From assembly GCA_037176705.1 (NCBI GenBank), contig CM073891.1, positions 52,888,571 to 52,952,570 on the forward strand: a stretch of DNA of 64,000 nucleotides. Reading direction: 5' to 3'. This stretch comes from Molossus alvarezi. Lineage: Eukaryota; Chordata; Mammalia; Chiroptera; Molossidae. Below the pieces are notes generated by a model. The model was given only the letters and a program-made list of their open reading frames with translations. It was not told where the DNA came from and ran no database searches. This document shows positions 1 to 11,018 of this stretch, piece by piece; positions within the stretch are counted from its first letter, which is position 1, and every line of letters begins with the position of its first letter. A program made the translations under genes and the position numbers.

Positions 1-475
1 GGCAAAATGCCCTAGCATGCTTCTGCCTGGACACTTCTATCAGCTTCTCTAGCCTGAGCTTATTCTATTTTGTTTCTCACTGGCTTCTCCAGCCACATAA
101 GCCTTCTTTGTGCCCTGTTCTCACCATGTTCTGTCCTTCTGCCATAGGACCTTTTTACATTCTGATCCCTGTGCATGAAATGCTCTTTGAGAAATTTACC
201 TATCCTCATCTGTAAGATCTAAGTTTAACTCTTATTTATTTCTCCAGAAAGAAGCCTTTGCTGACCTCTTAAATCTTCTCATACTCCCTCATGATCTCTC
301 ATTAGCACAATTTATCACCATTATAATGATATATTTATTTATGTAACTATATGAATAATGTGTGTTTCCCTCACCAGACAGAAAGGGTCTATTTTTCTTT
401 ACCATTGAAAACATAACTTCTAATTTAGTGTTCAGTAAATATTTATTGACTGAATGAACGAACACATATGGTGTG
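1..475. other. Unassigned AT-rich DNA
   Basis: No repeat family, exon or RNA gene was recognised. The one open frame here (289-525, minus) is AT-rich low-complexity coding with no domain. Confidence 0.5.
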
Positions 476-477
476 GC

Positions 478-975
478 AGGTTGCATTTTCCAAAAATGGT
501 CACAACAATATTTCCCATTCCACATGCTCTTCTTAATATGTGGTTTTAATGCTTCTCCTATTGATAGGAGGAAACTAGCCCTGCTTGGGATTACAGTACA
601 AGTGATGTGATGTGACTTCTGAAGCTAGGCCATAAAAGGCAACAAATTGTATCTGGTTCTTTTGAGACCTTTGTTTTTGGAAGTGAGACACCAAACCATG
701 AGGAAGTGCAAGCATGAGGAACTGAGACGCTCCATTCTGCAGTCCTGACTCAACAGCCAGTACCATCCTGCAGCACCATGTGTGAGGCATCTTGAAAACA
801 GACCCTTCAGCCCCCAGTTGAGCTACCCCAGCTAGTGCTGTGTGGAGCAGTGATGTGCCACATCTGCAAATCCCTGCACCCAAATCAGTGATTGCTAATA
901 TTTTAAGCCATGAAGCTTGAGGAGGAGAGAGTGGGGGGGTGGGTGGTATTACACAGCAATAGATAACTAGAATAC
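478..975 (+). mobile_element. MLT1-type (ERVL-MaLR) solo LTR
   Basis: The block matches the MLT1 LTR layout on the plus strand. In order it shows a CTCCTATTGATAGGAGG segment, the GTGACTTCTGAAGCTAGGCCATAAAAGGC region, a GAGGAACTGAGAC block, the CTTCAGCCCCCAGTTGAGCT block, and a TTTTAAGCC ... ACACAGCAATAGATAACTAGAA 3' end. These old LTRs occur across eutherians and encode nothing. No internal retroviral sequence follows, so this is a solo LTR. The 141-residue minus frame across it is not coding. Subfamily is not resolved. Confidence 0.75.
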
Positions 976-1679
976 ATAGTAAATGAGATTTGTACTTCAC
1001 TGAAACAAAATCAAGATTAGGTTGTCAAGATCACTAAATCAGATTGCATATTTGGTCACTCACAAAATACTTTTCAACCAACCATTTTAATAATTGAATA
1101 GAGCAGAACAAACCATCAAAACAGCATGTCAGAGTCACAAAGAAATCATATAAGGGATTTATGCCTTTTTACATAGTCTAGATCCAAACTCTATGCTTTA
1201 TTTCTGTCCACTCCCTTAATCTTATTCAGTTTCTCCTTTCCTACCTTTATGTCCCATTCTTATGCTTTCGAATTGCCTTGTTCTAATCTTTGTGATACTG
1301 GGCTCAAGCTGATGATAATTATGTGGTTATTAGAGAAGCAGCTTGAAAAAACTATTACAACGACAATAGATTACCTGATCAAAGGATTTTCAGTGACACC
1401 TCTTCTGAACAAAAGTGTCTGGAATGGTTTAGGTTCTTGGTTGTACTTTTGCATGCTTTGTTGTGTGTGCCCTACTGGGTATGTAGAAATCGAGGGACTT
1501 TAAGGATCCACTGTGACATGGCTGATGATTAAGCTCTTAGAGTTATCATGATTGTGGCAGGGGGTACATAATTATAACTAATCTCTCTCTGGAGTATACC
1601 TTGAGACGTGCTTTTCAAGTCTTCCCCAAAAGTTGAGTGTTTACTGACAGAATGCGAATAGAGCATAGTATATTTTAAC
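976..1679. other. Unassigned DNA
   Basis: No family was recognised. The 84-residue plus-strand frame at 1249-1503 has no motif and no support as an exon. Confidence 0.5.
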
Positions 1680-1883
1680 TAAAGAGTGCCAAATCTTGAG
1701 TCTGGTTACTTGGGTTTGAATCCTGGCTTATTATTTATTGATTGTGTGACCATAGTCAAATTACTTGTTCTTTCTAAGACTCAGTTTCTTTAGTTGTTCA
1801 ATGGGTACAAAATGATACCCCTCTGGATTATTGGTGAGAAAGTTAAAATAGATAATCCATATGAAACAGTGAAAAGGTGTTTG

Positions 1884-2123
1884 GTGCCCTGGCTGGTTTA
1901 TAGGTTGTGGGTTCAATTCCTGGTCAAGGGCACATACCAGGGTTGCAGGTTCCATCTTGGCCCCGGCCTTAGGCATGTGGGAGGCAATCGATCGATGTCT
2001 CTCTCTCTCTCACATCCATGTTTTTTTTCCTCTCTCTCTCCTCCTCCCTCCCTCCCTCCCTCCCTCTCTCCTTTCCACTCCATCTAAAAATCAGTGGAGA
2101 AATATTCTAGGGTGAGGATTAAC

Positions 2124-2213
<90 letters not shown>
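1884..2213 (+). mobile_element. Ves-type SINE inserted in MIR
   Basis: The element starts with GTGCCCTGGCTGGTT, carries a GGGTTCAATTCCTGG B box, and has the CT-rich body. The usual segment between head and B box (GGCTCAGTGG...) is missing, an internal deletion. A perfect 13-bp target duplication, GAAAAGGTGTTTG, flanks it at 1871-1883 and 2214-2226. Its A-rich tail has grown into a (GAAA)n array. It encodes no protein. Confidence 0.85.
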
Positions 2214-2215
<2 letters not shown>

Positions 2216-2218
2216 AAA
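2124..2218 (+). repeat. (GAAA)n tetranucleotide microsatellite
   Basis: About 95 bases of nearly pure GAAA units form the expanded tail of the SINE at 1884. The apparent lysine/glutamate-rich frame across it is an artefact. Array length is likely polymorphic. Confidence 0.95.
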
Positions 2219-2260
2219 GGTGTTTGACTATAGAACATGCTCAGTAAATACCAAGCCATA

Positions 2261-3055
2261 CACCATGACTCATTGCATCCAGTTTCATTCTAGATGGCCG
2301 GACTCTGCATGACCTTATAGAAAGATGGTGTGTGTGAAACAATACTGAAAGATTTGAGTAAGGTAACCATTTTGAAGACTACCTTCACAGTATGAAATCA
2401 TTCCACTTCCCACTTTTGTTTTCTTCTTGTTTTTTTCAGTTTTATTACAAGTTCATTAGGTGAACAACCCTAACTCTCAGATTGCCCTAGTATTCTGGGG
2501 AACCAGGATATCATTTAAGAAATTAAAACCACAGTACACTGACTGATACCAGTGTTTTCAACAAATTCCCAGAAATGCCTACATTACTTCCTGGGAATTG
2601 TTTAATACAATTTCAGGTAAATCTAGATGAACAAGTGTTTAAATGTGATCTCAAGAATGTTTTCCAGTGATGTTAAAGGGAAAATAATAAAGTGTGTTTT
2701 CTTTTTCAAAGAAATATCTACATAGTACAGTAGAATTTCACTATATTAAGGCATAACTAACATGGTTAAATACAAATTGGGTTGAGACAATTGAAACCTC
2801 AAAATCAATGGTGCTGGCAAATCAAGTGCTTTCTAGTCACACAGATTCTAGACAATGGGAAAATTATTTTCCTGTACTCTTCATCCAGGCCTGCAATAGA
2901 AACAGTGCCAAAAAATTATGTTTCTATATTAAAGTTAATATGAACAAATTAATTATGTTTACCTCATGATGTGAACCTTTGAAAATTATGATTTTATTAC
3001 ATGGATATTTTAACAAAGAAATAAAATAATGAGTATTGCATTGATAATGATGTGG
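2261..3055. other. Unassigned AT-rich DNA
   Basis: No repeat family or gene recognised. Confidence 0.5.
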
Positions 3056-3059
3056 AACA

Positions 3060-3302
3060 TAATAAAAACAGCATGCACACTTAGTAGTGTTCTAAGCGCC
3101 TCACAAATTATTCTATTTAATCTTCACAGCAGCACCATGTGGAATTTGAGATTACTATTCCCATTTTACAGATGAGGAAACTCAAGCTTATAAAGGTAAA
3201 ACAATTTGTCCAAGTTTCACAGAGTTAATAAGAGTCAGAAATGGGATTTTAACATATATCTGCCCAACTTCAGAGCCTGCTTTCCTAATCACTATGCTTT
3301 TG
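3060..3302 (-). repeat. MIR SINE, reverse orientation
   Basis: The core reads CCCATTTTACAGATGAGGAAACTCAAG, then a TTGTCCAAG...CACAGAGTTAATAAGAG segment, and ends at CACTATGC. This is the reverse complement of the MIR core and head. Confidence 0.85.
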
Positions 3303-3354
3303 GTAAGTTGGACTGCATTAAAATTAGAACTATTACTATTCAAAAGCCACTGTT

Positions 3355-3475
3355 AAGAAAGTTTTTTTTTTTTTTAAATATTTGAAAGAAGATATTTGCA
3401 TTATCTATATCTGACAAAAGAATCATATCCAGAATAATTTTTATATATTTTTAAAATCAAAAGCAAATAGAGACC
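3355..3475 (+). mobile_element. Short old L1 ORF2 fragment
   Basis: GAAGATATTTGCATTATCTATATCTGACAAAAGAATCATATCCAGAATAA resembles the L1M ORF2 3' region (the GNxxSDKGLISN segment). It is short, diverged and preceded by a T-run. Confidence 0.45.
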
Positions 3476-3479
3476 AGTC

Positions 3480-3990
3480 TTGAAGTTTCCTTGAGCAGAT
3501 GGCTAGTTTAGTCATGCAAGCAAAGCTTGATTTAGCTTATATGGCAAGACTATTAACAATATTCAGGGCAGACCGCCCCCAGACATGCCACTTAGGTATA
3601 TTGATTATTTTGAATTAAAGTTACTTAAGAAACAGCCTGGCAATAAGGACACTCTGACCCTCCTTTGCACCCTCACCCCCAAATGAGAAAATAAATTTCC
3701 CATGGGAAAGTTACCCTTCCTGTACCAGGAGAAAGAGAGGTGTCCTTATCACCAGGGTTTGGGAATTTACGGCCAAGAGATTGTACAAAAATCCTTTGTT
3801 ACTTCTTCAATAATTTGCTACCCCAAGACCAAACCTCATTGTCAATTCTTCACAAATAATTGTTTCTTTGTTGAAAAATATAAAAGCTACCTATTTTGGT
3901 CACTTCTTTGAGACTCATTCCTTGTTTTAGTTCAAGTGATACTGGTTTATAAATTGTCTTTTTGGTGTGAGCACAAAAAAATTTGCTAAT
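3480..3990 (+). mobile_element. LTR-like block (ERV class unresolved)
   Basis: The stretch has LTR-like architecture: a CCGCCCCCAGACATGCC block, a CCCTCACCCCC tract, a TATAAAAG box at about 3889-3896, and a 3' part with TTTATAAATTGTCTTTTTGG. No internal retroviral sequence adjoins it. The family is unresolved, and a chance resemblance is possible. Confidence 0.4.
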
Positions 3991-4074
3991 TACTACTTCA
4001 GTGATTCATTGGCTTCACTTTGGCTATTTATGAACCTTTGGAATAATATATACATATTAATAAATTTTTATCAA

Positions 4075-4840
4075 TCAATAAGACAAACAATACAATTTAA
4101 ATAAATGTGTGTAAATGTTAGGTCAAACACTTCACAAAAGAGGATAACCAAATGATCAGTAAACATGAAAATATGCTCAACCTTATTATTCATCAAGAAA
4201 ATGAAAATCAAAACCATAGTGAGGTACCACTGAATACCTACCAGTAAGGCTAAAATTAAAAAAGACAGATAGACATACCAAATGAGAATGAAAGTATCTG
4301 GAATTCTCATATACTGCAGGTTAAAGTACAATTTGACAAAACCATTTTGGCAAAATGGAGATACTGGTTTGCCAGTATCTACTAAAGCTAAACATTTGCA
4401 TTCTCTATAGTCTAGCATTGTCACTCTTAGATATACACCCTAACAAGAATGGAGGGGGATTTTGTATAAATGTATACCAAAATACAGGTATATGAATGTT
4501 CATTGCTGCCGGACAGTGTGGCTCAATGGGTTGAGCTTCGTCCCATGGACTGAGAGGTTCCAGTTTGATTCCTAGTCAGGGCACATGCCTGGATTGTTGG
4601 CTCCATCCCCAATGGGGGCCCCGCAGAAGGCAACCAGTCAATGTTTCTCTCACTCCCTTCTTCTCTCTCTAAAAAATTAATAAAAAACATATTAAAAAGG
4701 GATGTTCATTGCACCACCACTTGTAAAGCTCCCCAAATGGAAACAACCCAAATATCTATCAATAATAAATAGATTTTAAAAATTGGTGTATTTTTATACA
4801 ATGGAATACTATATAGCAATGGACACATAATGGGTAAATT
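4075..4840 (+). mobile_element. Old L1 (L1M-type) ORF2 3' fragment
   Basis: Plus-strand reading matches the C-terminal part of L1 ORF2: ATGAAAATATGCTCAACCTT, then AATGAAAATCAAAACCATAGTGAGGTACCACT, the TTGGCAAAATGGAG region, CTTAGATATACACCCTAAC, and ATACAATGGAATACTATATAGCAATG. It has many stops. It is interrupted by the SINE at 4507. The L1 3'UTR seems to resume at about 5700 beyond an LTR-like insertion. Confidence 0.75.
4507..4701 (+). mobile_element. Ves-type SINE
   Basis: The head TGCCGGACAGTGTGGCTCAATGG is followed by B box TTTGATTCCTAGTC, the CT-rich body and tail TCTAAAAAATTAATAAAAAA. Target duplication ATGTTCATTGC lies at 4496-4506 and 4702-4712, perfect over 11 bp. It sits inside the old L1. 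Confidence 0.9.
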
Positions 4841-5673
4841 TGTAAAGGTTCTGGTCATCAATTCTAATGTGTTTATAGGTACATTTCCCCATACCAACAA
4901 GCAATTCTCCAACACCAGCTGGGTGTCCTACAATTCAACTCAATTCTGATACTATCTACCCAGAGGTAGTGTGAGATCTCACAGATTAGGGCGTCAGTCC
5001 TACAAAACTGTCCCCCTTCAGATACCAGTTGCAGGTGTAGGTCATCATCTATGCTTCTGACTGACCTGCTATAGATTAGATGTTTCAATGACCCCTTCCT
5101 TGAGTTCAGTTAATTTGCTAAATCAGGTCACAGAACTCAAAGAAGTATTTTACTTACTAGATCAGTGGTTTGTTATAAAAGTATATAACTCAGGAACAGC
5201 CAGATAGAAGAGATGCACAGGGCCAGGTATGGGGAAGGGGCACAGAGCTTTCATCACTTCTCTGGGCACACCACTCTCTCGGCACATCCACATGTTCACA
5301 AACCCCAAACCCTCTGAACTCAGACCTTTGGGTTTTTAATGGAAGCTTTATCACAATGTCATGATTGATTAAATCATTGATCATTATTGATTGATTCAAC
5401 CTCCAGCCCCTCTTTTCTCCTTCTACCCTACCAGGTTGGAGGTTTGGGACTTAAAGTTCCAACTCTCTTCTCACTAAAGTTGGTTCCCTTGGCAACCAGC
5501 CGCATCCTTAGGTTTTCCTAGGGCTTTCCAAAAATCACTTTATTAAAAAAAAAAAAAAATGGCATCTTTATTATTCCCATTACTTAGAAAATCCCTAGGG
5601 TTTTAGGAACTTTGTTCCAGGAACAAGGTCAAAGACCAAATATATATTTCTTGTTATAAAGCACTGTCTCACA
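4841..5673 (-). mobile_element. ERV-type LTR inside old L1, minus
   Basis: On the minus strand the block starts TGTGAGACAG, runs through a TATATATTTGGTCTTTG segment, and later carries TTGAATTGTAGGACACCCAGC. This resembles a known class of mammalian ERV LTRs whose name I cannot fix. It separates L1 ORF2 sequence (to about 4840) from an L1 3'UTR (from about 5700), as expected for an insertion. A (A)13 run lies near 5547. No coding retroviral sequence is present. Confidence 0.55.
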
Positions 5674-5694
5674 AAAATACTATTGATGAAAAGA

Positions 5695-5968
5695 AACTGA
5701 ACACAGGGATATATGTTATTTGTTTAAAGATATTTAAACTATTTACAAAGTTAAAAGATAGACAAAACTAATTGACAATAATAGGAAAATGGTTACTTTT
5801 GAAAGCAGCGATGTCTGAGAAGGGGCCTAGGGAAGGATTCTGTTGTGCTAATAATGCTCTGTTTCTTTATCTGGCTGGGTAGTAGGTACAGGCATGTGTT
5901 TACATTGTGAAAACTCATCAAGTTGTACACAAATGTCCGTGCTTCTATTCAAACTTTTTTTTTTAAAG
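5695..5968 (+). mobile_element. L1M-type 3'UTR fragment
   Basis: The run GGTTACTTTTGAAAGC, AAGGGGCCTAGGGAAGG, TAATGCTCTGTTTCTTTATCTGG, and GTTTACATTGTGAAAACTCATCAAG...GTACAC is the familiar 3'UTR of old L1s. It is probably the distal end of the L1 that begins near 4075. Confidence 0.65.
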
Positions 5969-6234
5969 GCAAGCAGCCTGACTCAAGTTTGTACTTCTAA
6001 CCCATAGCTGTAAGCTGATGGTAAAAGTTTTATCTTTGGGTCAAGGAACTCACTCTTTATTCTCCAAATCCTTCTTTGTTGTACTACCAGAACTCTTAGG
6101 ACCAAATGAATGGGACCTCAGTTGGCTGGTTATGATCTTTCTTTGCTTCTAGAACAAGTGAACACAATAAGCTTTACCATAATACTCTTCTATTTGTTAG
6201 AACTTACCAACACTTTTCTACACATTTTTGTCTA
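5969..6234. other. Unassigned DNA
   Basis: No family or gene recognised. Confidence 0.5.
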
Positions 6235-6820
6235 ATATTTTTACATTTATTTTTCAGTTACAGTTGACATACAACATTATATTAGTTTCAGGTATACAAC
6301 ATAGTGATTATACATCTAAAAACTTTATAATGTGATCATCCCAATAAGTCTAATACCCACATAGCAGCATAAATAGTTACTGCAACAATATAAACTATAT
6401 TTTCTATACTGTACTTTATAACCCTGTGACCATTTTTATAACTGGCAAATTATACTCTTCAGTCCCTTCTGTGTTGTATATCCATCTGCCAACACCCCTT
6501 CCAGCGGGCAACCATCAAAATGTTCTTTGTATCTATGAGTTTGTTTCTGTGTTGTTTATTTATTTTGTTTTTTAGATTCTACATATAAGTGAAACAAAAT
6601 AATTGTCTTTCTCTGACATTTCACTTAGCATAATATCCTCTAGGTCTTTCCATGCTTTCACAAAGGGCAAGATTTTATTCCTCTGTATGGCTGAGGAATG
6701 TTCCACTGTGTATGTGTATACCACATCTTCTTTATCCATTCGGACACTTAGGTTGTTTCCATACCTTGGCTGCTGTAAATAATGCTGCAATGAACATAGG
6801 GGTGCATATATTTTTTAGAA
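6235..6820 (-). mobile_element. L1MA-type 3' end, minus
   Basis: The left part carries the L1MA 3'UTR signature (CAGTTACAGTTGACATACAA, then TATTAGTTTCAGGTATACAACATAGTG). It is followed, reading minus, by the ORF2 C-terminus (peptides such as KDNYFVS and VYTYTVEHSSA). Frames are broken and there is no promoter, so it is 5'-truncated. Confidence 0.85.
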
Positions 6821-6964
6821 TTAATGTTTTCATTCTTGCCATCGGATTGCCATCTCACATTATTTTTATTTATTTTGTATCTGAAATGAATTTATTTTGA
6901 AGTTAATTACTAAAAGGCACAGTGTAAAATGTGTTTTTAAAATATTAATTTATTAATATTTTTA

Positions 6965-7223
6965 TTTTATTTTATTATTATTATTTTTTTATCCTCACCC
7001 GAGGACATTTTTCCATTTTTTCAGACAGAGTGGGAGGGAGAGAGAGGAAGAGAGAGAGAGAGAAACATTGACGTGATAGGGACACAGAGTGGCTGCCACC
7101 CGCACGACCAACCAGGGTCAGGGACAAACTGCAACCGAGGTACGCACCATTAGCAGGAACCAAACCCGGGTCTCTCTGGACTGCAGGCCGACACTTTAAC
7201 CGCTGAGCCAAACCAGCCAGGGC
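6965..7223 (-). mobile_element. Ves-type SINE, minus (GTCCTCGGGTGAGGAT tail type)
   Basis: Minus-strand head AGCCCTGGCTGGTTTGGCTC, B box CGGGTTTGGTTCC, purine/pyrimidine-skewed body and 3' GTCCTCGGGTGAGGAT before an A-rich tail. The 14-bp duplication TATTAATATTTTTA lies at 6951-6964 and 7224-7237. Confidence 0.9.
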
Positions 7224-7465
7224 TATTAATATTTTTAAATTAAAGAAGTCCTTCCTTTCCCCCCCTTGACACCCTCCTCCCCACACACACCTTACACCCA
7301 CCCTCAGCATACTGTTGTCTGTGTCCAGTGGTTATGCATATATGCATATAATTTCCTTGATTTACCACTTCCTACCCCCACCCCTACCTTTCCTCTGAGG
7401 TTTGTCAGTCTGTTCCCTACTTCCATGTCTATGGATCTATTTTGTTCATAAACTTATTTTGTTAA

Positions 7466-9397
7466 TTATATTCCACAAATAAGTAAGATCATATGATATC
7501 TGTCCTTCTATGCTTGGCTTATTTCACTTAGCATAGTACTCTCTAGATCCCCTCCATGTCATCTCAAAGGATAAGAGAGCTTTCTTTCTTATAGCTGCAT
7601 AGTATTCTGTTGTGTAAATGTACCACAGCTTTTTTATCCATTTATCTAATGATGGGCAGTTGGGCTGTTTCAGATCTTAGCTATTGAAAATAGCTCTGCT
7701 ATGAACATGGAGGTGCACATATTCTTTTTGATTGGTGTTTCAGACTTCTTAGGACATATTCCTAGAAGTAGAATCAATGAGTCAAATGGCAGTTCCATTT
7801 TTAATTTTTTGAGAAAACATCATAGTGTTTTCCATTGTGGCTGCACCAGTCTGCATTCCCACCAGCAGTGTAATAGAGTCCCATTTCTCCACACCCTCGC
7901 CACCTCTTGTTTGATGATTTGTTGATGGCGGCTATTCTGACAGGTGCGAGGTGATACCTAATAGTTGTTTTAATTTGCATCTCTCTGATGATTAGTGACA
8001 CAGAGCATTTTTTCATATGTCTCTTGGCCACTTTTATGTCCTCTTAGGAGAAATGTTTATTCAGGTCCATTTTAAAATTTGATTGTTGGTCTTCCTTTTG
8101 TTGAGTTGTGTGAGTACTCTATACATTTGGAAATTAACCTGTTATCTGATGTATCATTGGCAAATATGTTCTCTCATATAGTGGTTCCCTTTTCATTTTG
8201 ATGCTTGTTTCTTTTGCTGTGCAGAATTTGTTTAGTTTGATATAGTCCCATTTAATAATTTTATCCTTTGTTCCTCTTGCCCTAAGTGATGTATCGGTGA
8301 ATAGTCTACAATGTGTGATGTCTCAGATTTTGCTGCCTACATTTTCTTCTAGGATTTTTATGGTTTCACAAGTGGCATTTAAGTCTTTTTTCCATTTTGA
8401 GTTTATTCTTGTGTGTGGTGTAGTTAGTGGTCTGGCTTAATTTTTTTGCATGTAACTATACATTTTTCCCAACACCATTTATTAAAGGAACTGTCTACTC
8501 CACTGTATGCTCTTGCCTCCTTGTCAAATATTAGTTGAGAATAATGTCTTGGGTCGATTTCTGGATCCTCTGTTCTGTTTATTGATCTATATGCCTGTTT
8601 TTGTGCCATACCAGGCTGTTTTTATTTCAATGGCTTTGTATTATAACTTGAAATCCAGAATTGTGATCCCTCCAACTTTGTTATTCTTTTTCAAGATTGC
8701 TGTGGCTATTCGGGGGTCTTTGCTGGTTCCATATAAACTATTGGTCATGGTGTACAATTTTTGTAATATATTTCTGTATCCAATTTTGTTAAGGATTTTG
8801 GTACCTATGTTCATCAGGGATATTGGCTGGTAATTCTCTTTCTTTGTGGTGTCTTTTTTTTTTTTTTATCCTCACCCGAGGACATTTTTCCATTTTTTAT
8901 TCAGATAGAGCAGGAGGGAGAGAGAGGAAGAGAGAGAGAGAGAAACATCAATGTGAAGGGACACATTGAGTGGCTGTCACCCGCACGACCAACCTGGGCC
9001 GGGGACAAACTGCAACTGAGGTATGTGCCCTCAGCGGGAACCGAACCCAGGTCTCTCTGTACCACAGGTCGACGCTCCAACCACTGAGCCAAACCAGCCA
9101 GGGCTCTTTGTGGTGTCTTAATCTTGTTTTAGGATTAAGATTATGCTGGCCTCATAAAAAACTTGGAAGTCTTCCTTTTGAACTTTTTGGAATAGTTTGA
9201 GAAGAATTTATGTTAGTTCTTTGAATCTTTGGTAAAACTCCCCTGTGAAGCCATCTGAACCTGGCTTTTGTTTGCTAGAAGTTGAATGAATACTGCTTCT
9301 ATTACCTTAATTGTATCGATCTGTTCAAGTTTTCTGACTTCCTAGTTGAGTTTTGGAAGACTGTATGACTCTAGGAATTTGTCCATTTTGCTGATGG
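7466..9397 (-). pseudogene. L1 ORF2 remnant (partial)
   Basis: The stop falls at 7466-7468 after the conserved ICGI-like C-terminus. Minus-strand peptides at 7801-8031 ([26 protein letters not shown]) match the L1 ORF2p C-terminal region near the Cys-rich motif, but the frame then shifts and loses the later Cys/His pattern. The RT palm is deleted near 8738 and a SINE splits the frame. The family enzyme is an endonuclease/reverse transcriptase of about 1,250-1,280 residues; less than half is represented here. Confidence 0.8.
8856..9104 (-). mobile_element. Ves-type SINE inside L1, minus
   Basis: Same subtype as the copy at 6965: 3' GTCCTCGGGTGAGGAT then poly-A (seen as T's). The 15-bp duplication TCTTTGTGGTGTCTT lies at 8841-8855 and 9105-9119, perfect. 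It is younger than the host L1. Confidence 0.92.
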
Positions 9398-10014
9398 AGA
9401 CCAGGGATATGAAGGCTGAAATGAGATGTATTACAGTTAACTGTCATAAAGATGGAGCAAAATTCAGAACTTGAAACTACACATGAAGCTAATCAGGTTT
9501 AATATGGACAGACCATCAGTAAACACAACTTTATGCCATATTATTTTATTTTATGAGACCTGGATGAATTGTACATTCATAAGAGATGTGTCTAATCTCT
9601 TAACATTCATCAACTTAATATCTGTTTAGAAACTTAAGGTTGTTGTATGAGTAAAATGAGACTAATTTATAAACATTATACATTTTACACATTGTCTGGG
9701 ACTATTTTTTACTATTTAGTGCCAGCATTAGGAAAGAAAAAAAGGAGAATTTGTAGGCTAGAGACTCAAATTCCTGTATTACTATTGCCATGACTACACC
9801 TCAGCTTTTCTCTGATGAACTGTTGCTTTTATACAAAAAAATACTAAGTCTTGCATTTTTGTTTTCTGTCACTGATATTTTAGTGCATTTTATTTCTTAT
9901 TTCTTATGACCCATGACCAGACGACAAACAATAAGGCATGAATAATCATCTTAGTTGCTTTAGGATCACATTCATTTGTTTGTATAATTCAAAAAATTTT
10001 TAAATCATAAAAAT
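9398..10014. other. Unassigned AT-rich DNA
   Basis: Between two L1 elements no repeat or gene was recognised. Confidence 0.5.
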
Positions 10015-10218
10015 AATTATTGTTGGAGAGAGATAAACAATGGCAGAGTGAATGGAAGCTACACAGACCATCTCCCAGGACCAAACTGGAATTACAACTA
10101 AAATAAGACAAATAATCAGAAAAAATAAATAAAACACAATTGAAAAGCAACTGAAGAGAACCTTAAAACCAGGGACAGAAAGAGGACAGCAAATTGAGCC
10201 TGGAAGAAACTGCAGAAG

Positions 10219-10298
10219 TGTCCTGGCCAATTTGGCTCTGCGGTAGAGCGTTGGCCTTTAGACCAGAGAGTACTGGGTTCAGTTCCCACTAAGGGCAC

Positions 10299-10341
<43 letters not shown>
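10219..10341 (+). mobile_element. Short tRNA-derived SINE with (CA)n tail
   Basis: It has only the tRNA-related head: A box TGGCTCTGCGGTAGAGCG and B box GGGTTCAGTTCCC. It then passes straight into a CA dinucleotide array, with no CT-rich body. Imperfect target duplication ACTGCAGAAG / ACTACAGAAG lies at 10209-10218 and 10342-10351. It lies in the L1-alpha 5'UTR. Confidence 0.75.

Positions 10342-10342
<1 letters not shown>
10300..10342 (+). repeat. (CA)n microsatellite
   Basis: About 43 bases of pure CA form the SINE tail. The Val-Cys-rich minus frame across it is spurious. Confidence 0.95.
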
Positions 10343-10345
<3 letters not shown>

Positions 10346-11018
10346 CAGAAGCATGAGATGGCAGGCTAGGAGTCCACAAACAGCAGCCGAGGGCTGTTTT
10401 AGCTGTGAGCATACAGTTACCCAAAGGGCAAAGCACTAAGTCAGCTACAGCCACTCACCTAGGGCTTCCACAGAGGGAGGGCAGAATGAACTGGAACTGT
10501 GTGAAGAAAGTTTGAGGTCCATGCTCAGGGAAGAGAGGAAACCAGGAGTATTTATGCTGAATCACTTTCTTATAGGACAGTAGTCATATAACTCAAAGAG
10601 CCCCTTCCCAAGCCCTGGGTAGAAGCAATAGCCCCTCCCTCAATAATTTCACAGCACCAGGCCAAGCCATAGAAATGCAAATTGAGGCACATTAACAGCT
10701 AGAGACTGCCAGCAAGCAATTGCCCCACCTGTTGGAAATCCTCTTACCTTGTACACCTGAGGGATTTTTCATTCAGCTGAGAGCTACAACCCAATGCTCA
10801 TCAAGTAACTGAGAATAGTAGCCTGCAGGCAAAAGCTAGAGGATAACTGAACCTTTGCTTGGTCTGCAAATCAACCAAGGAAAGTAAGACTTGACAGTGA
10901 TATTTTAGGTAGGCCTTTCCACACTCATCCAAACCGAGTAGAGGGAGCCACAATCAGTGGAACAGCAACAATCAAAGGGAAAATTTGGTCAGCTCCAAAA
11001 CCCACTGAGATAGACAAA

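Larger units (their letters stand above)
1680..2260 (+). repeat. MIR SINE, split by a Ves SINE
   Basis: The left part (about 1685-1883) has the MIR order on the plus strand: GGGTTTGAATCC box B remnant, GTGTGACCATAGTCAAATTACTT, CTCAGTTTCTTTAGTTG, and AATGGGTACAAAATGATACC. The MIR tail resumes at about 2227 (CTCAGTAAATACC) after a younger SINE. MIR is an ancient tRNA-derived SINE mobilised by L2 and long inactive. Confidence 0.75.
7240..9397 (-). mobile_element. 5'-truncated L1 with palm deletion, minus
   Basis: The 3'UTR is at the left (CCTTGACACCCTCC; TATGCATATATGCATATAA), and ORF2 runs right to left up to a peptide like MDKFLES near 9397, where the element stops. So it lacks 5'UTR, ORF1 and the endonuclease. 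Near 8738 the sequence jumps from the post-RT KFIW-like segment to the HHDQ segment, removing roughly 0.9 kb that would hold the (F/Y)ADD catalytic box. A Ves SINE interrupts it at 8856. Diverged and inactive. Confidence 0.85.

Noticed and set aside
575..1000. 141-residue minus-strand open frame
   Set aside because: It lies across an MLT1 LTR, has no domain, and its low-complexity Pro-rich start comes from a G-run; not a gene.
2094..2312. Lys/Glu-repeat open frame
   Set aside because: It is the (GAAA)n array read in frame.
10116..10454. Val-Cys repeat open frame
   Set aside because: It reads the (CA)n array in reverse.
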